From: Proteobacteria bacterium ST_bin11
GTDB lineage: Bacteria; Pseudomonadota; Gammaproteobacteria; Methylococcales; Methylomonadaceae
Assembly: GCA_002083615.1 (NCBI GenBank)
Contig: MSXO01000075.1
Location: forward strand, 1 to 14,630
DNA length: 14,630 bases
Direction: 5' to 3'
The position numbers and the translations under genes are program-made. Under the pieces are notes generated by a model. The model had not been told where the DNA came from. It searched no databases and was given only the letters and a program-made list of their open reading frames with translations. Below are positions 6,634 to 13,818 of the stretch, one piece after another. Numbering within the stretch: position 1 is the stretch's first letter; every line of letters begins with the position of its first letter.

Positions 6634-7029
6634 ATGAGTATGACAGATCCAATAGCAGATATGCTAACCAGAATAAGAAATGGTCAATCTGCAGGAAAGA
6701 AAAGTGTAAAAATTCCTTCGTCCAAGCTTAAGCTTGCTATTGCTAAGGTTTTGAAGGAAGAGGGATATATATCCGATTATAAAACTGAAGTTACCGGTTG
6801 CCATACAGAAATGACCGTTGATTTAAAGTACTACAACGGAGTTCCTGTAATCGAGAGTGTTAAGCGAGTTAGCCGTCCTGGCCTTAGAATTTACAAGTCT
6901 AAAGATGAGTTGCCCAAAGTGCTAGGTGGTTTAGGCATAGCTATAGTTTCAACCTCTAATGGTGTTATGACTGATCGAGCCGCTCGTGCCATAGGGCATG
7001 GCGGCGAAGTCATATGCACTGTCTGTTAA
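6634..7029 (+). CDS. rpsH: 30S ribosomal protein S8
   Basis: S8 binds the central domain of 16S rRNA (helix 21) and in E. coli also represses spc-operon translation at the rplE start. The product is 131 residues (E. coli 130), with MTDPIADMLTRIRNGQSAGK (residues 3-22), IPSSKLKLAIAKVLKEEGYI, the RVSRPGLRIYKSKDELPKVLGGLGIAI segment and the RNA-binding STSNGVMTDRAAR near residues 107-119. GGAG at 6621-6624 lies nine bases before the ATG. The C-terminal GGEVICTVC corresponds to GGEIICYVA of E. coli. Confidence 0.98.
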   Translation: MSMTDPIADMLTRIRNGQSAGKKSVKIPSSKLKLAIAKVLKEEGYISDYKTEVTGCHTEMTVDLKYYNGVPVIESVKRVSRPGLRIYKSKDELPKVLGGLGIAIVSTSNGVMTDRAARAIGHGGEVICTVC

Positions 7030-7044
7030 TCAAAGAGGTACATT

Positions 7045-7578
7045 ATGTCTAGAGTAGCTAACGCGCCTATAACCCTACCATCAGGTGTTGATGTTAAGGT
7101 AAATGGCAAGCAAATGATAGTGAACGGAAAGCTTGGTCAGTTAGAGTTTGATCTAAGCGACTCTGTTGACCTCGAAATTGAATCTAACGTCCTAAAAGTT
7201 AAATGGGATGACAGCGTGAAGGGCGCCAAGGCTCATGCCGGTACAGCCAGGGCTTCGATCAGTAACATGGTCAAAGGCGTGTCTGAAGGCTTTGTTAAGA
7301 AGATGTTGCTGGTCGGAGTAGGTTATAGAGCTCAAGTAAAAGATAACCTTTTGACGCTTTCCTTGGGCTATTCAAACCCCGTCGAATATATTATTCCTGA
7401 GGGAGTAACTGTTGAAGCGCCAACCCAGACAGAATTGCATGTGAAAAGTAACGATAAGCAGAAAGTCGGTCAAGTCGCATCTGAGATCCGAGCATTTCGC
7501 CCCCCCGAACCCTACAAAGGTAAGGGTGTGCGAATAGCTGATGAATACGTGGCTAGAAAAGAAGCCAAAAAGAAATAG
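7045..7578 (+). CDS. rplF: 50S ribosomal protein L6
   Basis: L6 lies at the base of the L7/L12 stalk by the sarcin-ricin loop. The product is 177 residues, identical in length to E. coli. It has the two repeated alpha/beta domains of the family: MSRVANAPITLPSGVDVKVNG in the first, then GVSEGFVKKMLLVGVGYRAQVK (residues 79-100) and the C-terminal RPPEPYKGKGVRIADEYV. A run of seven C at 7500-7506 encodes part of RPPEP, the frame continues correctly across it, and it matches the family, so it is not a frameshift. GAGGT at 7035-7039 precedes the ATG. Confidence 0.98.
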   Translation: MSRVANAPITLPSGVDVKVNGKQMIVNGKLGQLEFDLSDSVDLEIESNVLKVKWDDSVKGAKAHAGTARASISNMVKGVSEGFVKKMLLVGVGYRAQVKDNLLTLSLGYSNPVEYIIPEGVTVEAPTQTELHVKSNDKQKVGQVASEIRAFRPPEPYKGKGVRIADEYVARKEAKKK

Positions 7579-7586
7579 GTAACGTG

Positions 7587-7940
7587 ATGGATAAGAAGTC
7601 TTCAAGATTAAAAAGAGCATTAAGACTGCGCTGTAAAATCAAAAAATTAAATGTAAACAGACTTACCATACATAGGACGTCACAGCATATTTATGCACAG
7701 GTTCTCAGTGTCGACGGGACAGTCACTCTAGCAGCTGCATCTACTCTGCAGGCGGATGTAAAAGCCGCGCTAAGTAACACAAGCAACATTAAGGCCGCTA
7801 GTGAAGTGGGGCGTGTGGTTGCTGAAAGAGCCATTGCGGCAGGTGTAACCCAGGTCGCATTTGACCGCTCTGGTTTTAAATATCATGGCCGCGTAAAAGC
7901 GTTAGCGGACGCTGCACGTGAAGCCGGCTTGAAGTTTTAG
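7587..7940 (+). CDS. rplR: 50S ribosomal protein L18
   Basis: L18 binds 5S rRNA and anchors it to 23S rRNA with L5. From the ATG at 7587 the protein is 117 residues, exactly the E. coli length, and begins MDKKSSRLKRALR like MDKKSARIRRATR of E. coli. A GTG at 7584 would add one methionine only; AGGT at 7577-7580 is better spaced for 7587 (six bases). Family blocks seen: LTIHRTSQHIYAQVL (residues 30-44), AERAIAAGVTQVAFDRSGF and YHGRVKALADAAREAGLKF at the C-terminus. It follows rplF by eight bases. Confidence 0.96.
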   Translation: MDKKSSRLKRALRLRCKIKKLNVNRLTIHRTSQHIYAQVLSVDGTVTLAAASTLQADVKAALSNTSNIKAASEVGRVVAERAIAAGVTQVAFDRSGFKYHGRVKALADAAREAGLKF

Positions 7941-7949
7941 GGGAATAGC

Positions 7950-8456
7950 ATGGCAACAGCACCATCTCAAGGTAGTACAGACGGATTGCAGGAAAAATTG
8001 GTTTCAGTAAGGCGAGTTGCAAAAGTCGTAAAAGGCGGTCGCGTTTTTGGATTTGCGGCTCTCACCGTTGTTGGTGATGGCGATGGGCGAGTGGGTTACG
8101 GTGTGTCAAAGGCAAGAGAAGTGCCTGTGGCGATTCAAAAGTCCCTTGAGCAAGCAAGGAAAAATATGCGCAAAGTGGCTTTGAAAGAAGGCACGTTGCA
8201 GTATTCCATTATGTCTAATACAGGTGCTGCTAAGGTTTACATGCAGCCCGCATCTGAGGGTACTGGAATCATCGCCGGTGGCGCTATGCGTGCGGTATTT
8301 GAGGTTGTGGGTGTGCACAATGTGCTAGCTAAATGCATTGGCACAAGTAATCCGATTAATGTTGTGCGGGCCACGATTAACGGTTTGACCGCTATGAATG
8401 ACGCTAAAAAAATCGCAGCTAAGCGCGGTTTGACTGTTGATCAAATAACAGGGTAA
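7950..8456 (+). CDS. rpsE: 30S ribosomal protein S5
   Basis: S5 is part of the mRNA entry site and of the S4-S5 interface that controls decoding accuracy; spectinomycin resistance maps to its N-terminal loop. The product is 168 residues (E. coli 167). The double-stranded RNA-binding-like N-terminal domain contains VRRVAKVVKGGRVFGFAALTVVGDG (residues 20-44); the C-terminal domain contains MQPASEGTGIIAGGAMRAVFE and NPINVVRATINGL. The usual GFGYGKAREVP segment reads GYGVSKAREVP, a mild deviation. AGGGGA just before the ATG (7940-7945) is a strong ribosome binding site. Confidence 0.98.
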   Translation: MATAPSQGSTDGLQEKLVSVRRVAKVVKGGRVFGFAALTVVGDGDGRVGYGVSKAREVPVAIQKSLEQARKNMRKVALKEGTLQYSIMSNTGAAKVYMQPASEGTGIIAGGAMRAVFEVVGVHNVLAKCIGTSNPINVVRATINGLTAMNDAKKIAAKRGLTVDQITG

Positions 8457-8462
8457 AACGAT

Positions 8463-8648
8463 ATGAATGGCAAAAAATTAAGCGTAATGATGACCAAAAG
8501 CAAGAATGGTCGCTTAAAAAGTCATCAGCAATGTTTGAAAGGATTAGGTTTAAGCAGAATTCGGCAGGTAGTTGAGGTTATCGATACGCCTGAGAATCGC
8601 GGGATGATCAATAAAATCGCATATATGCTAAAAGTTGAGGAAGTTTAA
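8463..8648 (+). CDS. rpmD: 50S ribosomal protein L30
   Basis: L30 is a small 23S rRNA-binding protein found in many but not all bacteria. The product is 61 residues (E. coli 59). The conserved C-terminal half LKGLGLSRIRQVVEVIDTPENRGMINKIAYMLKVEE aligns well with E. coli (in pieces: LLGLGLRRI, DTPAIRGMI, FMVKVEE). The N-terminal strand is more divergent (MNGKKLSVMMTKSKNGRL). AGGG at 8450-8453, in the end of rpsE, gives the ribosome binding site. Its stop shares one base with the rplO start. Confidence 0.95.
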   Translation: MNGKKLSVMMTKSKNGRLKSHQQCLKGLGLSRIRQVVEVIDTPENRGMINKIAYMLKVEEV

Positions 8649-9082
8649 TGTATCTAAACACAATACAAGCGGCATGCGGCGCAAGGAAAAAAGCAAAGCG
8701 GGTTGGACGAGGCATAGGATCCACAGACGGTAAAACTTGCGGTAGAGGTCACAAGGGTCAAAAAGCCCGGTCAGGAGGCTTCCATAAAGTTGGCTTTGAG
8801 GGAGGTCAAATGCCCTTGCAACGCAGATTGCCAAAGGTCGGTTTTACATCTAGGACCAAAAAGTTCACCGCAGAAGTTCGTTTAGCTGAAATCGATAATC
8901 TTCAAGCTGACGTTATAGATATCCACTTATTGATAAGCAATAACATAATTCCTGCATTTTCAAAAAAAGTTAAAGTGGTTAACACTGGCATAGTTTCACG
9001 GTCCGTAACTTTAAAAGGGATCGGTGTGACTGCTGGTGCAAAGTTAACTATTGAAGCTGCTGGCGGCAAAGTCGAGGCTTAA
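8648..9082 (+). CDS. rplO: 50S ribosomal protein L15
   Basis: L15 binds 23S rRNA late in large-subunit assembly with a long glycine- and basic-rich N-terminal extension. The product is 144 residues, as in E. coli. The extension carries KRVGRGIGSTDGKTCGRGHK (residues 17-36) and GGFHKVGFEGGQMPLQRRLPK, followed by the compact C-terminal domain ending in AAGGKVEA. GAGG at 8637-8640 is seven bases from the ATG, which overlaps the rpmD stop by one base. Its TAA is directly followed by the secY GTG. Confidence 0.98.
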   Translation: MYLNTIQAACGARKKAKRVGRGIGSTDGKTCGRGHKGQKARSGGFHKVGFEGGQMPLQRRLPKVGFTSRTKKFTAEVRLAEIDNLQADVIDIHLLISNNIIPAFSKKVKVVNTGIVSRSVTLKGIGVTAGAKLTIEAAGGKVEA

Positions 9083-10408
9083 GTGAGTGCAAAAGGGTTA
9101 GATGTTTCTGCTGGCACATTTAGGTTTGGAGAGCTTAAATCTAGACTCCTTTTTGTCCTAGGTGCGTTTGTAGTTTACCGAATTGGTGCTCACATTCCTG
9201 TCCCTGGAATTGACCCGAAAGCGCTTTCGATAATGTTCGAACAGCAGTCTGGGTCCATTTTGAACATGTTTAACATGTTTTCTGGTGGAGCCCTGATGCG
9301 TTTGAGTCTTTTTGCGCTGGGTATAATGCCTTACATTTCTGCGTCCATCATTATGCAGCTTATGACCATTGTCATTCCTGCCATGGAGCAACTCAAGAAA
9401 GAAGGAGAGTCTGGGCGGCGGAAAATCTCACAATATACCCGCTATGGCACTGTTGTTTTGGCTATGTTCCAATCGATAGGTATCTCTGTTGCTCTTCAAA
9501 ATCAGACTGCTGGCGGATTGGCCGTTGTCATTCAGCCTGGGGCAAGCTTTATCCTAATTACCACCATAACGTTGGTCACAGGGACTATATTTCTGATGTG
9601 GCTCGGTGAGCAGGTGACAGAGAGAGGCATAGGGAATGGGATTTCATTGATAATTTTCGCAGGCATAGTGTCCGGCTTGCCATCTGCGATAGGCGGAACT
9701 TTGGAGCTCGCTCGTACTGGAGAGATGAACGGTGCGTTTATAGTTGTTCTTTTTGCTTTGTCTATTGTCGTAACAGGTATTGTGGTATTTGTCGAAAGAG
9801 GACAAAGGCGTATAACGATCAATTACCCAAAAAGGCAGCAGGGAAATAAAGTTTATTCGGGTCAGAGTTCCTTTTTGCCGCTTAAGCTGAATATGGCTGG
9901 GGTGATACCACCAATTTTTGCATCGAGTATTATCCTTTTTCCTGCGACAATTGCGGGGTGGTTTGGGAACGTTGATGGCTTCTCCTGGCTGCAGGACGTA
10001 TCGTCAGTGCTTTCCCCAGGTCAGCCAATATACGTACTTTGTTACGCATTGGCGATTGTGTTCTTTTGCTTCTTTTATACCGCTTTGGTCTTTAACTCTA
10101 AGGAGACTGCAGAAAACCTTAAGAAGTCGGGCGCTTATCTGCCAGGCATCAGGCCTGGTGCGCACACCACGAGTTACATCGATAAGGTTATGACTAGGTT
10201 GACGTTGATAGGCGCTGTTTACATCACACTTATTTGCCTTTTGCCCGAGTTTTTGATCGTCTACTGGAATGTACCGTTCTCGTTCGGTGGCACCTCTTTG
10301 TTAATCATCGTAGTGGTTGTGATGGATTTTATCTCTCAGATGCAGACACATTTGATGTCGCAACAATATGAAGGCTTGATGAAAAAAGCTAACTTAAAAA
10401 AATCTTGA
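9083..10408 (+). CDS. secY: Protein translocase pore subunit SecY
   Basis: SecY forms the channel of the SecYEG translocon in the inner membrane, through which SecA or the ribosome drives unfolded proteins. The product is 441 residues (E. coli 443) with ten hydrophobic segments, the first at about 21-38 and the last at about 400-418. Characteristic parts: plug and TM2 region NMFNMFSGGALMR (61-73), GIMPYISASIIMQL (80-93), KKEGESGRRKISQYTRYGT (105-123), GEQVTERGIGNGISLIIF (175-192) and the cytoplasmic C5 loop LPGIRPG, where R357 matches the arginine essential in E. coli. The start is GTG directly after the rplO stop, with GAGG at 9074-9077 five bases away. Confidence 0.98.
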   Translation: MSAKGLDVSAGTFRFGELKSRLLFVLGAFVVYRIGAHIPVPGIDPKALSIMFEQQSGSILNMFNMFSGGALMRLSLFALGIMPYISASIIMQLMTIVIPAMEQLKKEGESGRRKISQYTRYGTVVLAMFQSIGISVALQNQTAGGLAVVIQPGASFILITTITLVTGTIFLMWLGEQVTERGIGNGISLIIFAGIVSGLPSAIGGTLELARTGEMNGAFIVVLFALSIVVTGIVVFVERGQRRITINYPKRQQGNKVYSGQSSFLPLKLNMAGVIPPIFASSIILFPATIAGWFGNVDGFSWLQDVSSVLSPGQPIYVLCYALAIVFFCFFYTALVFNSKETAENLKKSGAYLPGIRPGAHTTSYIDKVMTRLTLIGAVYITLICLLPEFLIVYWNVPFSFGGTSLLIIVVVVMDFISQMQTHLMSQQYEGLMKKANLKKS

Positions 10409-10426
10409 AAAATCTAGGAGTTTGCC

Positions 10427-10540
10427 GTGAAAGTACGAGCTTCAATTAAAACGATATGTAAAAGTTGTAAAGTAATTAAAAGGAACGGCGTGGTGCGTGT
10501 TATCTGTAAAGATGGCAGGCATAAGCAGCGTCAGGGCTAA
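10427..10540 (+). CDS. rpmJ: 50S ribosomal protein L36, zinc-binding form
   Basis: Between secY and rpsM a GTG start, preceded by AGGAG at 10416-10420, opens a 37-codon frame: MKVRASIKTICKSCK at the start and HKQRQG at the end. This is the L36 signature. C11, C14, C27 and H32 form the C-C-C-H zinc site, so this is the zinc-containing form of L36. The length is 37 residues, as in many bacteria; E. coli has 38. L36 is the smallest large-subunit protein and organises 23S rRNA below the L7/L12 stalk. It closes the spc block in the same place as in E. coli. It is easily missed by gene finders because it is short and uses GTG. Confidence 0.97.
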   Translation: MKVRASIKTICKSCKVIKRNGVVRVICKDGRHKQRQG

Positions 10541-10547
10541 CTTGTTT

Positions 10548-10576
10548 TTGTGATTTAATTTGCAGGGTGATATAAT
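10548..10576 (+). promoter_or_regulatory. Sigma-70 promoter of the alpha block
   Basis: A -35 element TTGTGA (10548-10553) is followed after exactly 17 bases by a perfect TATAAT (10571-10576), which is also preceded by TG at 10568-10569, giving a full extended -10 (TGATATAAT). Transcription would start near 10583, leaving a leader of about 35 bases before the rpsM ATG. It lies in the only large gap of the cluster, between rpmJ and rpsM, where E. coli also has its alpha-operon promoter. Confidence 0.85.
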
Positions 10577-10617
10577 GCCCTGTTTAATCTTATAGTACTG
10601 TTTTTTGGAGTATTTGA

Positions 10618-10974
10618 ATGGCTCGTATTGCCGGTATAAACGTGGCTGACCATAAGCATGCGGAGATAGCATTGACTGCTATCTATGGAATTGGCAGGCA
10701 AACTGCTAGAAACATCTGCGGTGAAGTTGGGGTGCAGCCAACCGTCAAGATTCGAGACCTTTCTGAGGATCAAGTTGAATCAATACGCAAGGTGATTTCT
10801 GCGATGACAGTTGAAGGGGATCTTCGCAGGGAAGTTTCAATGAACATTAAAAGATTAATGGATCTAGGTTGCTATCGTGGCATCAGGCATCGTCGCGGTT
10901 TGCCATTGAGAGGACAGAGAACCAGAACCAACGCTCGGACTCGTAAAGGTCCGCGTAAGTCAGTTACTAAATAA
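10618..10974 (+). CDS. rpsM: 30S ribosomal protein S13
   Basis: S13 lies in the small-subunit head, makes bridges to the large subunit and contacts P-site tRNA with its C-terminal tail. The product is 118 residues, as in E. coli. It starts with the signature MARIAGINVADHKHAEIALT, contains the helix-two-turn-helix YGIGRQTARNIC (residues 24-35), and ends with the basic YRGIRHRRGLPLRGQRTRTN (85-104) and ARTRKGPRK. GGAG at 10607-10610 is seven bases before the ATG. It is the first gene after the alpha promoter. Confidence 0.98.
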   Translation: MARIAGINVADHKHAEIALTAIYGIGRQTARNICGEVGVQPTVKIRDLSEDQVESIRKVISAMTVEGDLRREVSMNIKRLMDLGCYRGIRHRRGLPLRGQRTRTNARTRKGPRKSVTK

Positions 10975-10997
10975 AAACATCTAGATAGGCATTTTTG

Positions 10998-11384
10998 ATG
11001 GCAACCCAGAATAGAGTTAAAAAGCGTATTAAGAAAGAGGTCGCGGATGGTATCGTCCATGTTCATGCCTCCTTTAACAATACAATCGTTACTATTACAG
11101 ACAGAAAAGGTAACGCGTTATCTTGGGCAACATCTGGTGGATCCGGTTTTCGTGGCTCACGTAAAAGCACTCCTTTTGCCGCTCAGGTGGCGGCAGAGAA
11201 AGCCGGTGCCGTGGCCCAGGAATACGGCATGAAAAATCTAGATGTGATGATAAAAGGGCCAGGGCCTGGTAGGGAGTCTGCTGTTCGTTCATTGAACAGT
11301 ATGGGATTCAAAATTTCAAATATAGTGGATGTGACTCCCATACCTCATAATGGTTGTCGCCCACCCAAAAAACGTCGTGTTTAG
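10998..11384 (+). CDS. rpsK: 30S ribosomal protein S11
   Basis: S11 is on the small-subunit platform near the Shine-Dalgarno helix and interacts with S18, S21 and 16S rRNA. From the ATG at 10998 the protein is 128 residues (E. coli 129). A TTG one codon earlier (10995) is open but an unlikely start; AGG at 10987-10989 is eight bases from the ATG. The conserved core is HVHASFNNTIVTITDRKGNA (residues 21-40), then SGGSGFRGSRKSTPFAAQVA, KGPGPGRESAVRSL and the C-terminal DVTPIPHNGCRPPKKRRV, nearly identical to E. coli. Confidence 0.97.
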   Translation: MATQNRVKKRIKKEVADGIVHVHASFNNTIVTITDRKGNALSWATSGGSGFRGSRKSTPFAAQVAAEKAGAVAQEYGMKNLDVMIKGPGPGRESAVRSLNSMGFKISNIVDVTPIPHNGCRPPKKRRV

Positions 11385-11402
11385 GATAGTGGAGTAAATT
11401 TA

Positions 11403-12023
11403 ATGGCAAGATATCTTGGTCCTGCTTGCAAGCTGAGTCGTAGGGAAGGTACTGATTTATTTTTGAAGAGCAGAGGGAAGTCTCTGGAAAGCAAATGTAA
11501 ATTGGAACAAAGGCCTGGTCAACACGGCGCTAAGCGTACAAGGAATTCTGATTATGCTATGCAGCTCCGCGCTAAACAGCGTTTGCGTCGCATATACGGG
11601 GTGTTAGAAAAACAATTCCGGAATTATTATAAAGCAGCTGATTTACAGAAGGGCGCTACTGGTCAAAATCTTTTAGACTTTTTGGAGTCTCGTTTAGATA
11701 ACGTAGTCTATCGAATGGGTTATGCGGCCACTCGTGCTGAAGCTAGGCAATTAGTTTCTCACAAAGCTATTGTTGTGAATGATAGGTTGATCAACATACC
11801 TTCTTATCAGGTAGCTGCTGGTGACGTTATTAAAATTAGGGAAAAATCCAAAAATCAGCAGCGCATTAAAGATTCGCTGATTGTTACGGAACAGTACGGT
11901 TTCCCTGTTTGGGTCGAAGTGAATGCGAAAGAGATGAGTGGAACGTTTAAATCTGTGCCTGATCGCGTCGATTTAGGCTCTGACATCAACGAGCAGCTGG
12001 TTGTCGAGCTTTATTCTAAGTAA
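11403..12023 (+). CDS. rpsD: 30S ribosomal protein S4
   Basis: S4 is a primary 16S rRNA binder that starts small-subunit body assembly; with S5 it affects decoding fidelity, and it can act in antitermination of rRNA operons. The product is 206 residues, equal to E. coli, starting MARYLGPACKLSRREGTDLF and ending ELYSK. The S4 RNA-binding domain lies at about residues 96-160 (RLDNVVYRMGYAATRAEARQ, then SHKAIVVNDRLINIPSYQV). In E. coli S4 represses the alpha operon by binding a pseudoknot around the rpsM start; the short leader here offers no place for that fold. GGAG precedes the ATG. Confidence 0.98.
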   Translation: MARYLGPACKLSRREGTDLFLKSRGKSLESKCKLEQRPGQHGAKRTRNSDYAMQLRAKQRLRRIYGVLEKQFRNYYKAADLQKGATGQNLLDFLESRLDNVVYRMGYAATRAEARQLVSHKAIVVNDRLINIPSYQVAAGDVIKIREKSKNQQRIKDSLIVTEQYGFPVWVEVNAKEMSGTFKSVPDRVDLGSDINEQLVVELYSK

Positions 12024-12046
12024 TAAATAAGTCCAGGATTTAAATT

Positions 12047-13057
12047 ATGCAGAGTTCTATTGTTGGCCTACTGAAGCCTAGACTTGTCGAGGTTATAAAC
12101 GAATCGGCCAACCATTCGAGAATCGTTATCGAGCCTCTGGAACGTGGTTTTGGGCATTCCTTGGGCAATGCGTTGAGGAGAGTAATGCTTTCCTCAATCC
12201 CAGGTTGCGCTGTTACAGAAATCTCGATTGAAGGTGTATTGCACGAATTTACCACTATTGAAGGCGTTCAGGAGGATGTCATAGACATCATCCTCAACCT
12301 TAAAAAGTTGGCCGTTGTCGTTCATTCCAAAGATGAAGTAACTCTCACGCTATCTAAAACTGGTATAGGCGTCGTAAGCGCTCGTGATATTGACTTGCCT
12401 CATAACGTCGAGTTAGTAAACCCCGATTTGGTTATTGCGAACATCAATAATCAGGATTGCTCGCTCAACGTAAAGATTAAGGTTGAAAGGGGGAGAGGCT
12501 ACGTTCCTGCCAGTCTTAGAAAAGAAATGTATGATGACGCACCAGTTGGTGTGCTCATGGTCGATGCGGCGTTTAGTCCGATAGTAAAAGTTGCTTATCA
12601 CGTAGAAAGTACCCGGGTAGAGCAACGTACCAATTTGGATCGACTGGTTATTGAGTTGGAGACAAATGGTACGGTTGACCCCGAGCAAGCTATAAAATTA
12701 GCGGCGTCGATCTTACATGATCAACTGTCTGTCTTTGTTGATTTCGAGAAAGTAAACGAGCAAATTCAGGAAGAAGTAACCGTCGAAGAGGAATCTTTCG
12801 ACCCTGTTTTGTTGCGCCCAGTGGATGATTTGGAGTTAACAGTCCGTTCTGCTAACTGCCTAAAAGCAGAAAACATTTTCTACATAGGTGATCTGATACA
12901 GCGTACGGAAGTAGAGTTGTTGAGAACGCCGAATCTAGGGAAGAAGTCGTTAACGGAAATTAAAGATATTCTTGCGATTAAAGGACTGTCATTGGGTATG
13001 CGGTTGGAAAACTGGCCACCTGAGAACCTGGTTGATCAATCGCAAGCTGGAATTTGA
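12047..13057 (+). CDS. rpoA: DNA-directed RNA polymerase alpha subunit
   Basis: RpoA dimerises to nucleate assembly of RNA polymerase, and its C-terminal domain binds UP elements and many activators. The product is 336 residues (E. coli 329); the extra residues are in the interdomain linker (about 236-250) and the C-terminal tail (QSQAGI). The N-terminal domain has LERGFGHSLGNALRRVMLSS (31-50), including the arginine pair used for beta binding, and GRGYVPAS. The C-terminal domain has LRPVDDLELTVRSANCLKAE (256-275) and PNLGKKSLTE. R267, N270, C271, K300 and S301 correspond to the E. coli DNA-contact residues 265, 268, 269, 298 and 299, so UP-element recognition should be kept. Confidence 0.98.
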   Translation: MQSSIVGLLKPRLVEVINESANHSRIVIEPLERGFGHSLGNALRRVMLSSIPGCAVTEISIEGVLHEFTTIEGVQEDVIDIILNLKKLAVVVHSKDEVTLTLSKTGIGVVSARDIDLPHNVELVNPDLVIANINNQDCSLNVKIKVERGRGYVPASLRKEMYDDAPVGVLMVDAAFSPIVKVAYHVESTRVEQRTNLDRLVIELETNGTVDPEQAIKLAASILHDQLSVFVDFEKVNEQIQEEVTVEEESFDPVLLRPVDDLELTVRSANCLKAENIFYIGDLIQRTEVELLRTPNLGKKSLTEIKDILAIKGLSLGMRLENWPPENLVDQSQAGI

Positions 13058-13075
13058 ATATAAGGCATTTTAAAG

Positions 13076-13456
13076 ATGAGACACCGTAAATCTGGAAGAC
13101 AGTTAAATAAGAATAGTAGCCATAGAAAAGCACTATTTAGCAACATGGCGTGTTCGTTGTTTCGGCATGAACTGATCAAAACCACCTTGCCCAAAGCAAA
13201 GGAACTGCGTGTAATAGTAGAGCCATTGATTACGCTCTCGAAGGTGGATTCGGTAGCTAAACGACGTCAGGCTTTTTCTAAGTTGCGCGATCGAGATGTC
13301 GTTACTAAATTATTTAATGAGCTTGGCCCAAGGTACCAGTCCAGAAACGGTGGTTATTTGAGGATTATAAAATGCGGGTTCCGCTCCGGGGACGATGCGC
13401 CTATGGCTTACATCGAGTTAGTCGATAGACCTGAACCGATCTCGAACGAAGAATAG
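13076..13456 (+). CDS. rplQ: 50S ribosomal protein L17
   Basis: L17 is a bacterial large-subunit protein near the exit tunnel. The product is 126 residues (E. coli 127) and starts MRHRKSGRQLNKNSSHRKAL as in the family. Other matches are IKTTLPKAKELRVIVEPLIT (residues 35-54), KLFNELGPRYQSRNGGYLRI and KCGFRSGDDAPMAYIELVDR. The tail is short and acidic (PISNEE). AAGG in the 18-base gap after rpoA provides the ribosome binding site. It is the last gene of the alpha block; no further operon gene follows before the insertion sequence. Confidence 0.98.
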   Translation: MRHRKSGRQLNKNSSHRKALFSNMACSLFRHELIKTTLPKAKELRVIVEPLITLSKVDSVAKRRQAFSKLRDRDVVTKLFNELGPRYQSRNGGYLRIIKCGFRSGDDAPMAYIELVDRPEPISNEE

Positions 13457-13485
13457 TTTTATTAGTTTCTTTAGAAGCAAACAAA

Positions 13486-13563
13486 CAGCGGCGGATTTGG
13501 CGTAATGGCTAGTCTGCCCTTTTGTGTTGTTAGAATTAATTTCGCGTCAGATCCGTTTTGCTG
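13486..13563 (+). other. Long-range stem-loop downstream of rplQ
   Basis: CGGATTTGGCG (13492-13502) pairs with CGTCAGATCCG (13545-13555): eleven consecutive pairs, two of them G-U on the plus-strand RNA. An outer CAGC (13486-13489) can add four pairs with GCTG (13560-13563) across an internal loop. The 42-base apical region can form a small GGC/GCC hairpin. G-U pairs mean the fold is better as plus-strand RNA than as its complement. Function is unknown; it starts 36 bases after the rplQ stop. Confidence 0.45.
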
Positions 13564-13589
13564 AAGTTTCGAACTCTCAGTCCCTTTTT
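13561..13589 (+). terminator. Possible weak intrinsic terminator after rplQ
   Basis: CTGAAGTT (13561-13568) and AACT-C-TCAG (13572-13580) form eight pairs with one bulged C and a three-base loop, followed by TCCC and five T at 13585-13589. The stem is AT-rich and its first three bases compete with the outer CAGC/GCTG pairing of the preceding structure, so termination here would be weak at best. Confidence 0.3.
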
Positions 13590-13718
13590 GCATCCGAGAA
13601 CATAACTTCATTTTGTGCTACCCAAGCTGAAATTGGAGTGTCTGCTATTGCCAAGTCAAGCATATTTTAAGGTTAAATTTTAGGTAACCAACCGTTAAGA
13701 AAGTTGCAACCTCCCATT

Positions 13719-13794
13719 TCGCGGAATATGCCTGAAGAACTGGGTGTTACAAGGCAAGCTCGGTTTCGTCGGTGACCCGCAGTATGATTCGCGA
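13719..13794 (+). ncRNA. Candidate structured RNA (composite stem)
   Basis: TCGCG-g-AAT (13719-13727) pairs with ATTCGCGA (13787-13794): eight pairs with one bulged G. Inside it CTG (13732-13734) can pair with CAG (13780-13782) and GGGT (13742-13745) with ACCC (13775-13778), which gives a nested long hairpin with internal loops. A strong terminator-like hairpin follows 25 bases later, as expected for a small RNA gene or a structured 3' untranslated region. I find no convincing promoter just upstream (TTGCCA at 13648 with TTAAAT at 13673 has a 19-base spacer). It does not match tmRNA, 6S, SRP RNA or RNase P RNA as I know them. Confidence 0.3.
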
Positions 13795-13818
13795 TCTAAA
13801 TCCATCATATTCTTGATG

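Noticed and set aside
7500..7506. Run of seven C in rplF as a possible frameshift or slippage site
   Set aside because: The frame is intact on both sides and the encoded RPPEPYKGKG matches the family at full length.
9532..9822. 96-codon minus-strand open frame within secY
   Set aside because: Antisense to the conserved transmembrane part of secY, with no recognisable product or ribosome binding site.
13561..13580. TTCGAA-containing motif like a tRNA T-arm
   Set aside because: The flanking bases do not form a five-pair T-stem and there is no acceptor stem, D-arm or anticodon arm at the right distances.
13577..13663. 28-codon minus-strand frame starting with ATG (MLDLAIADTPISAW...)
   Set aside because: Too short, no Shine-Dalgarno, no recognisable peptide family, and no promoter can be defended; expected by chance.
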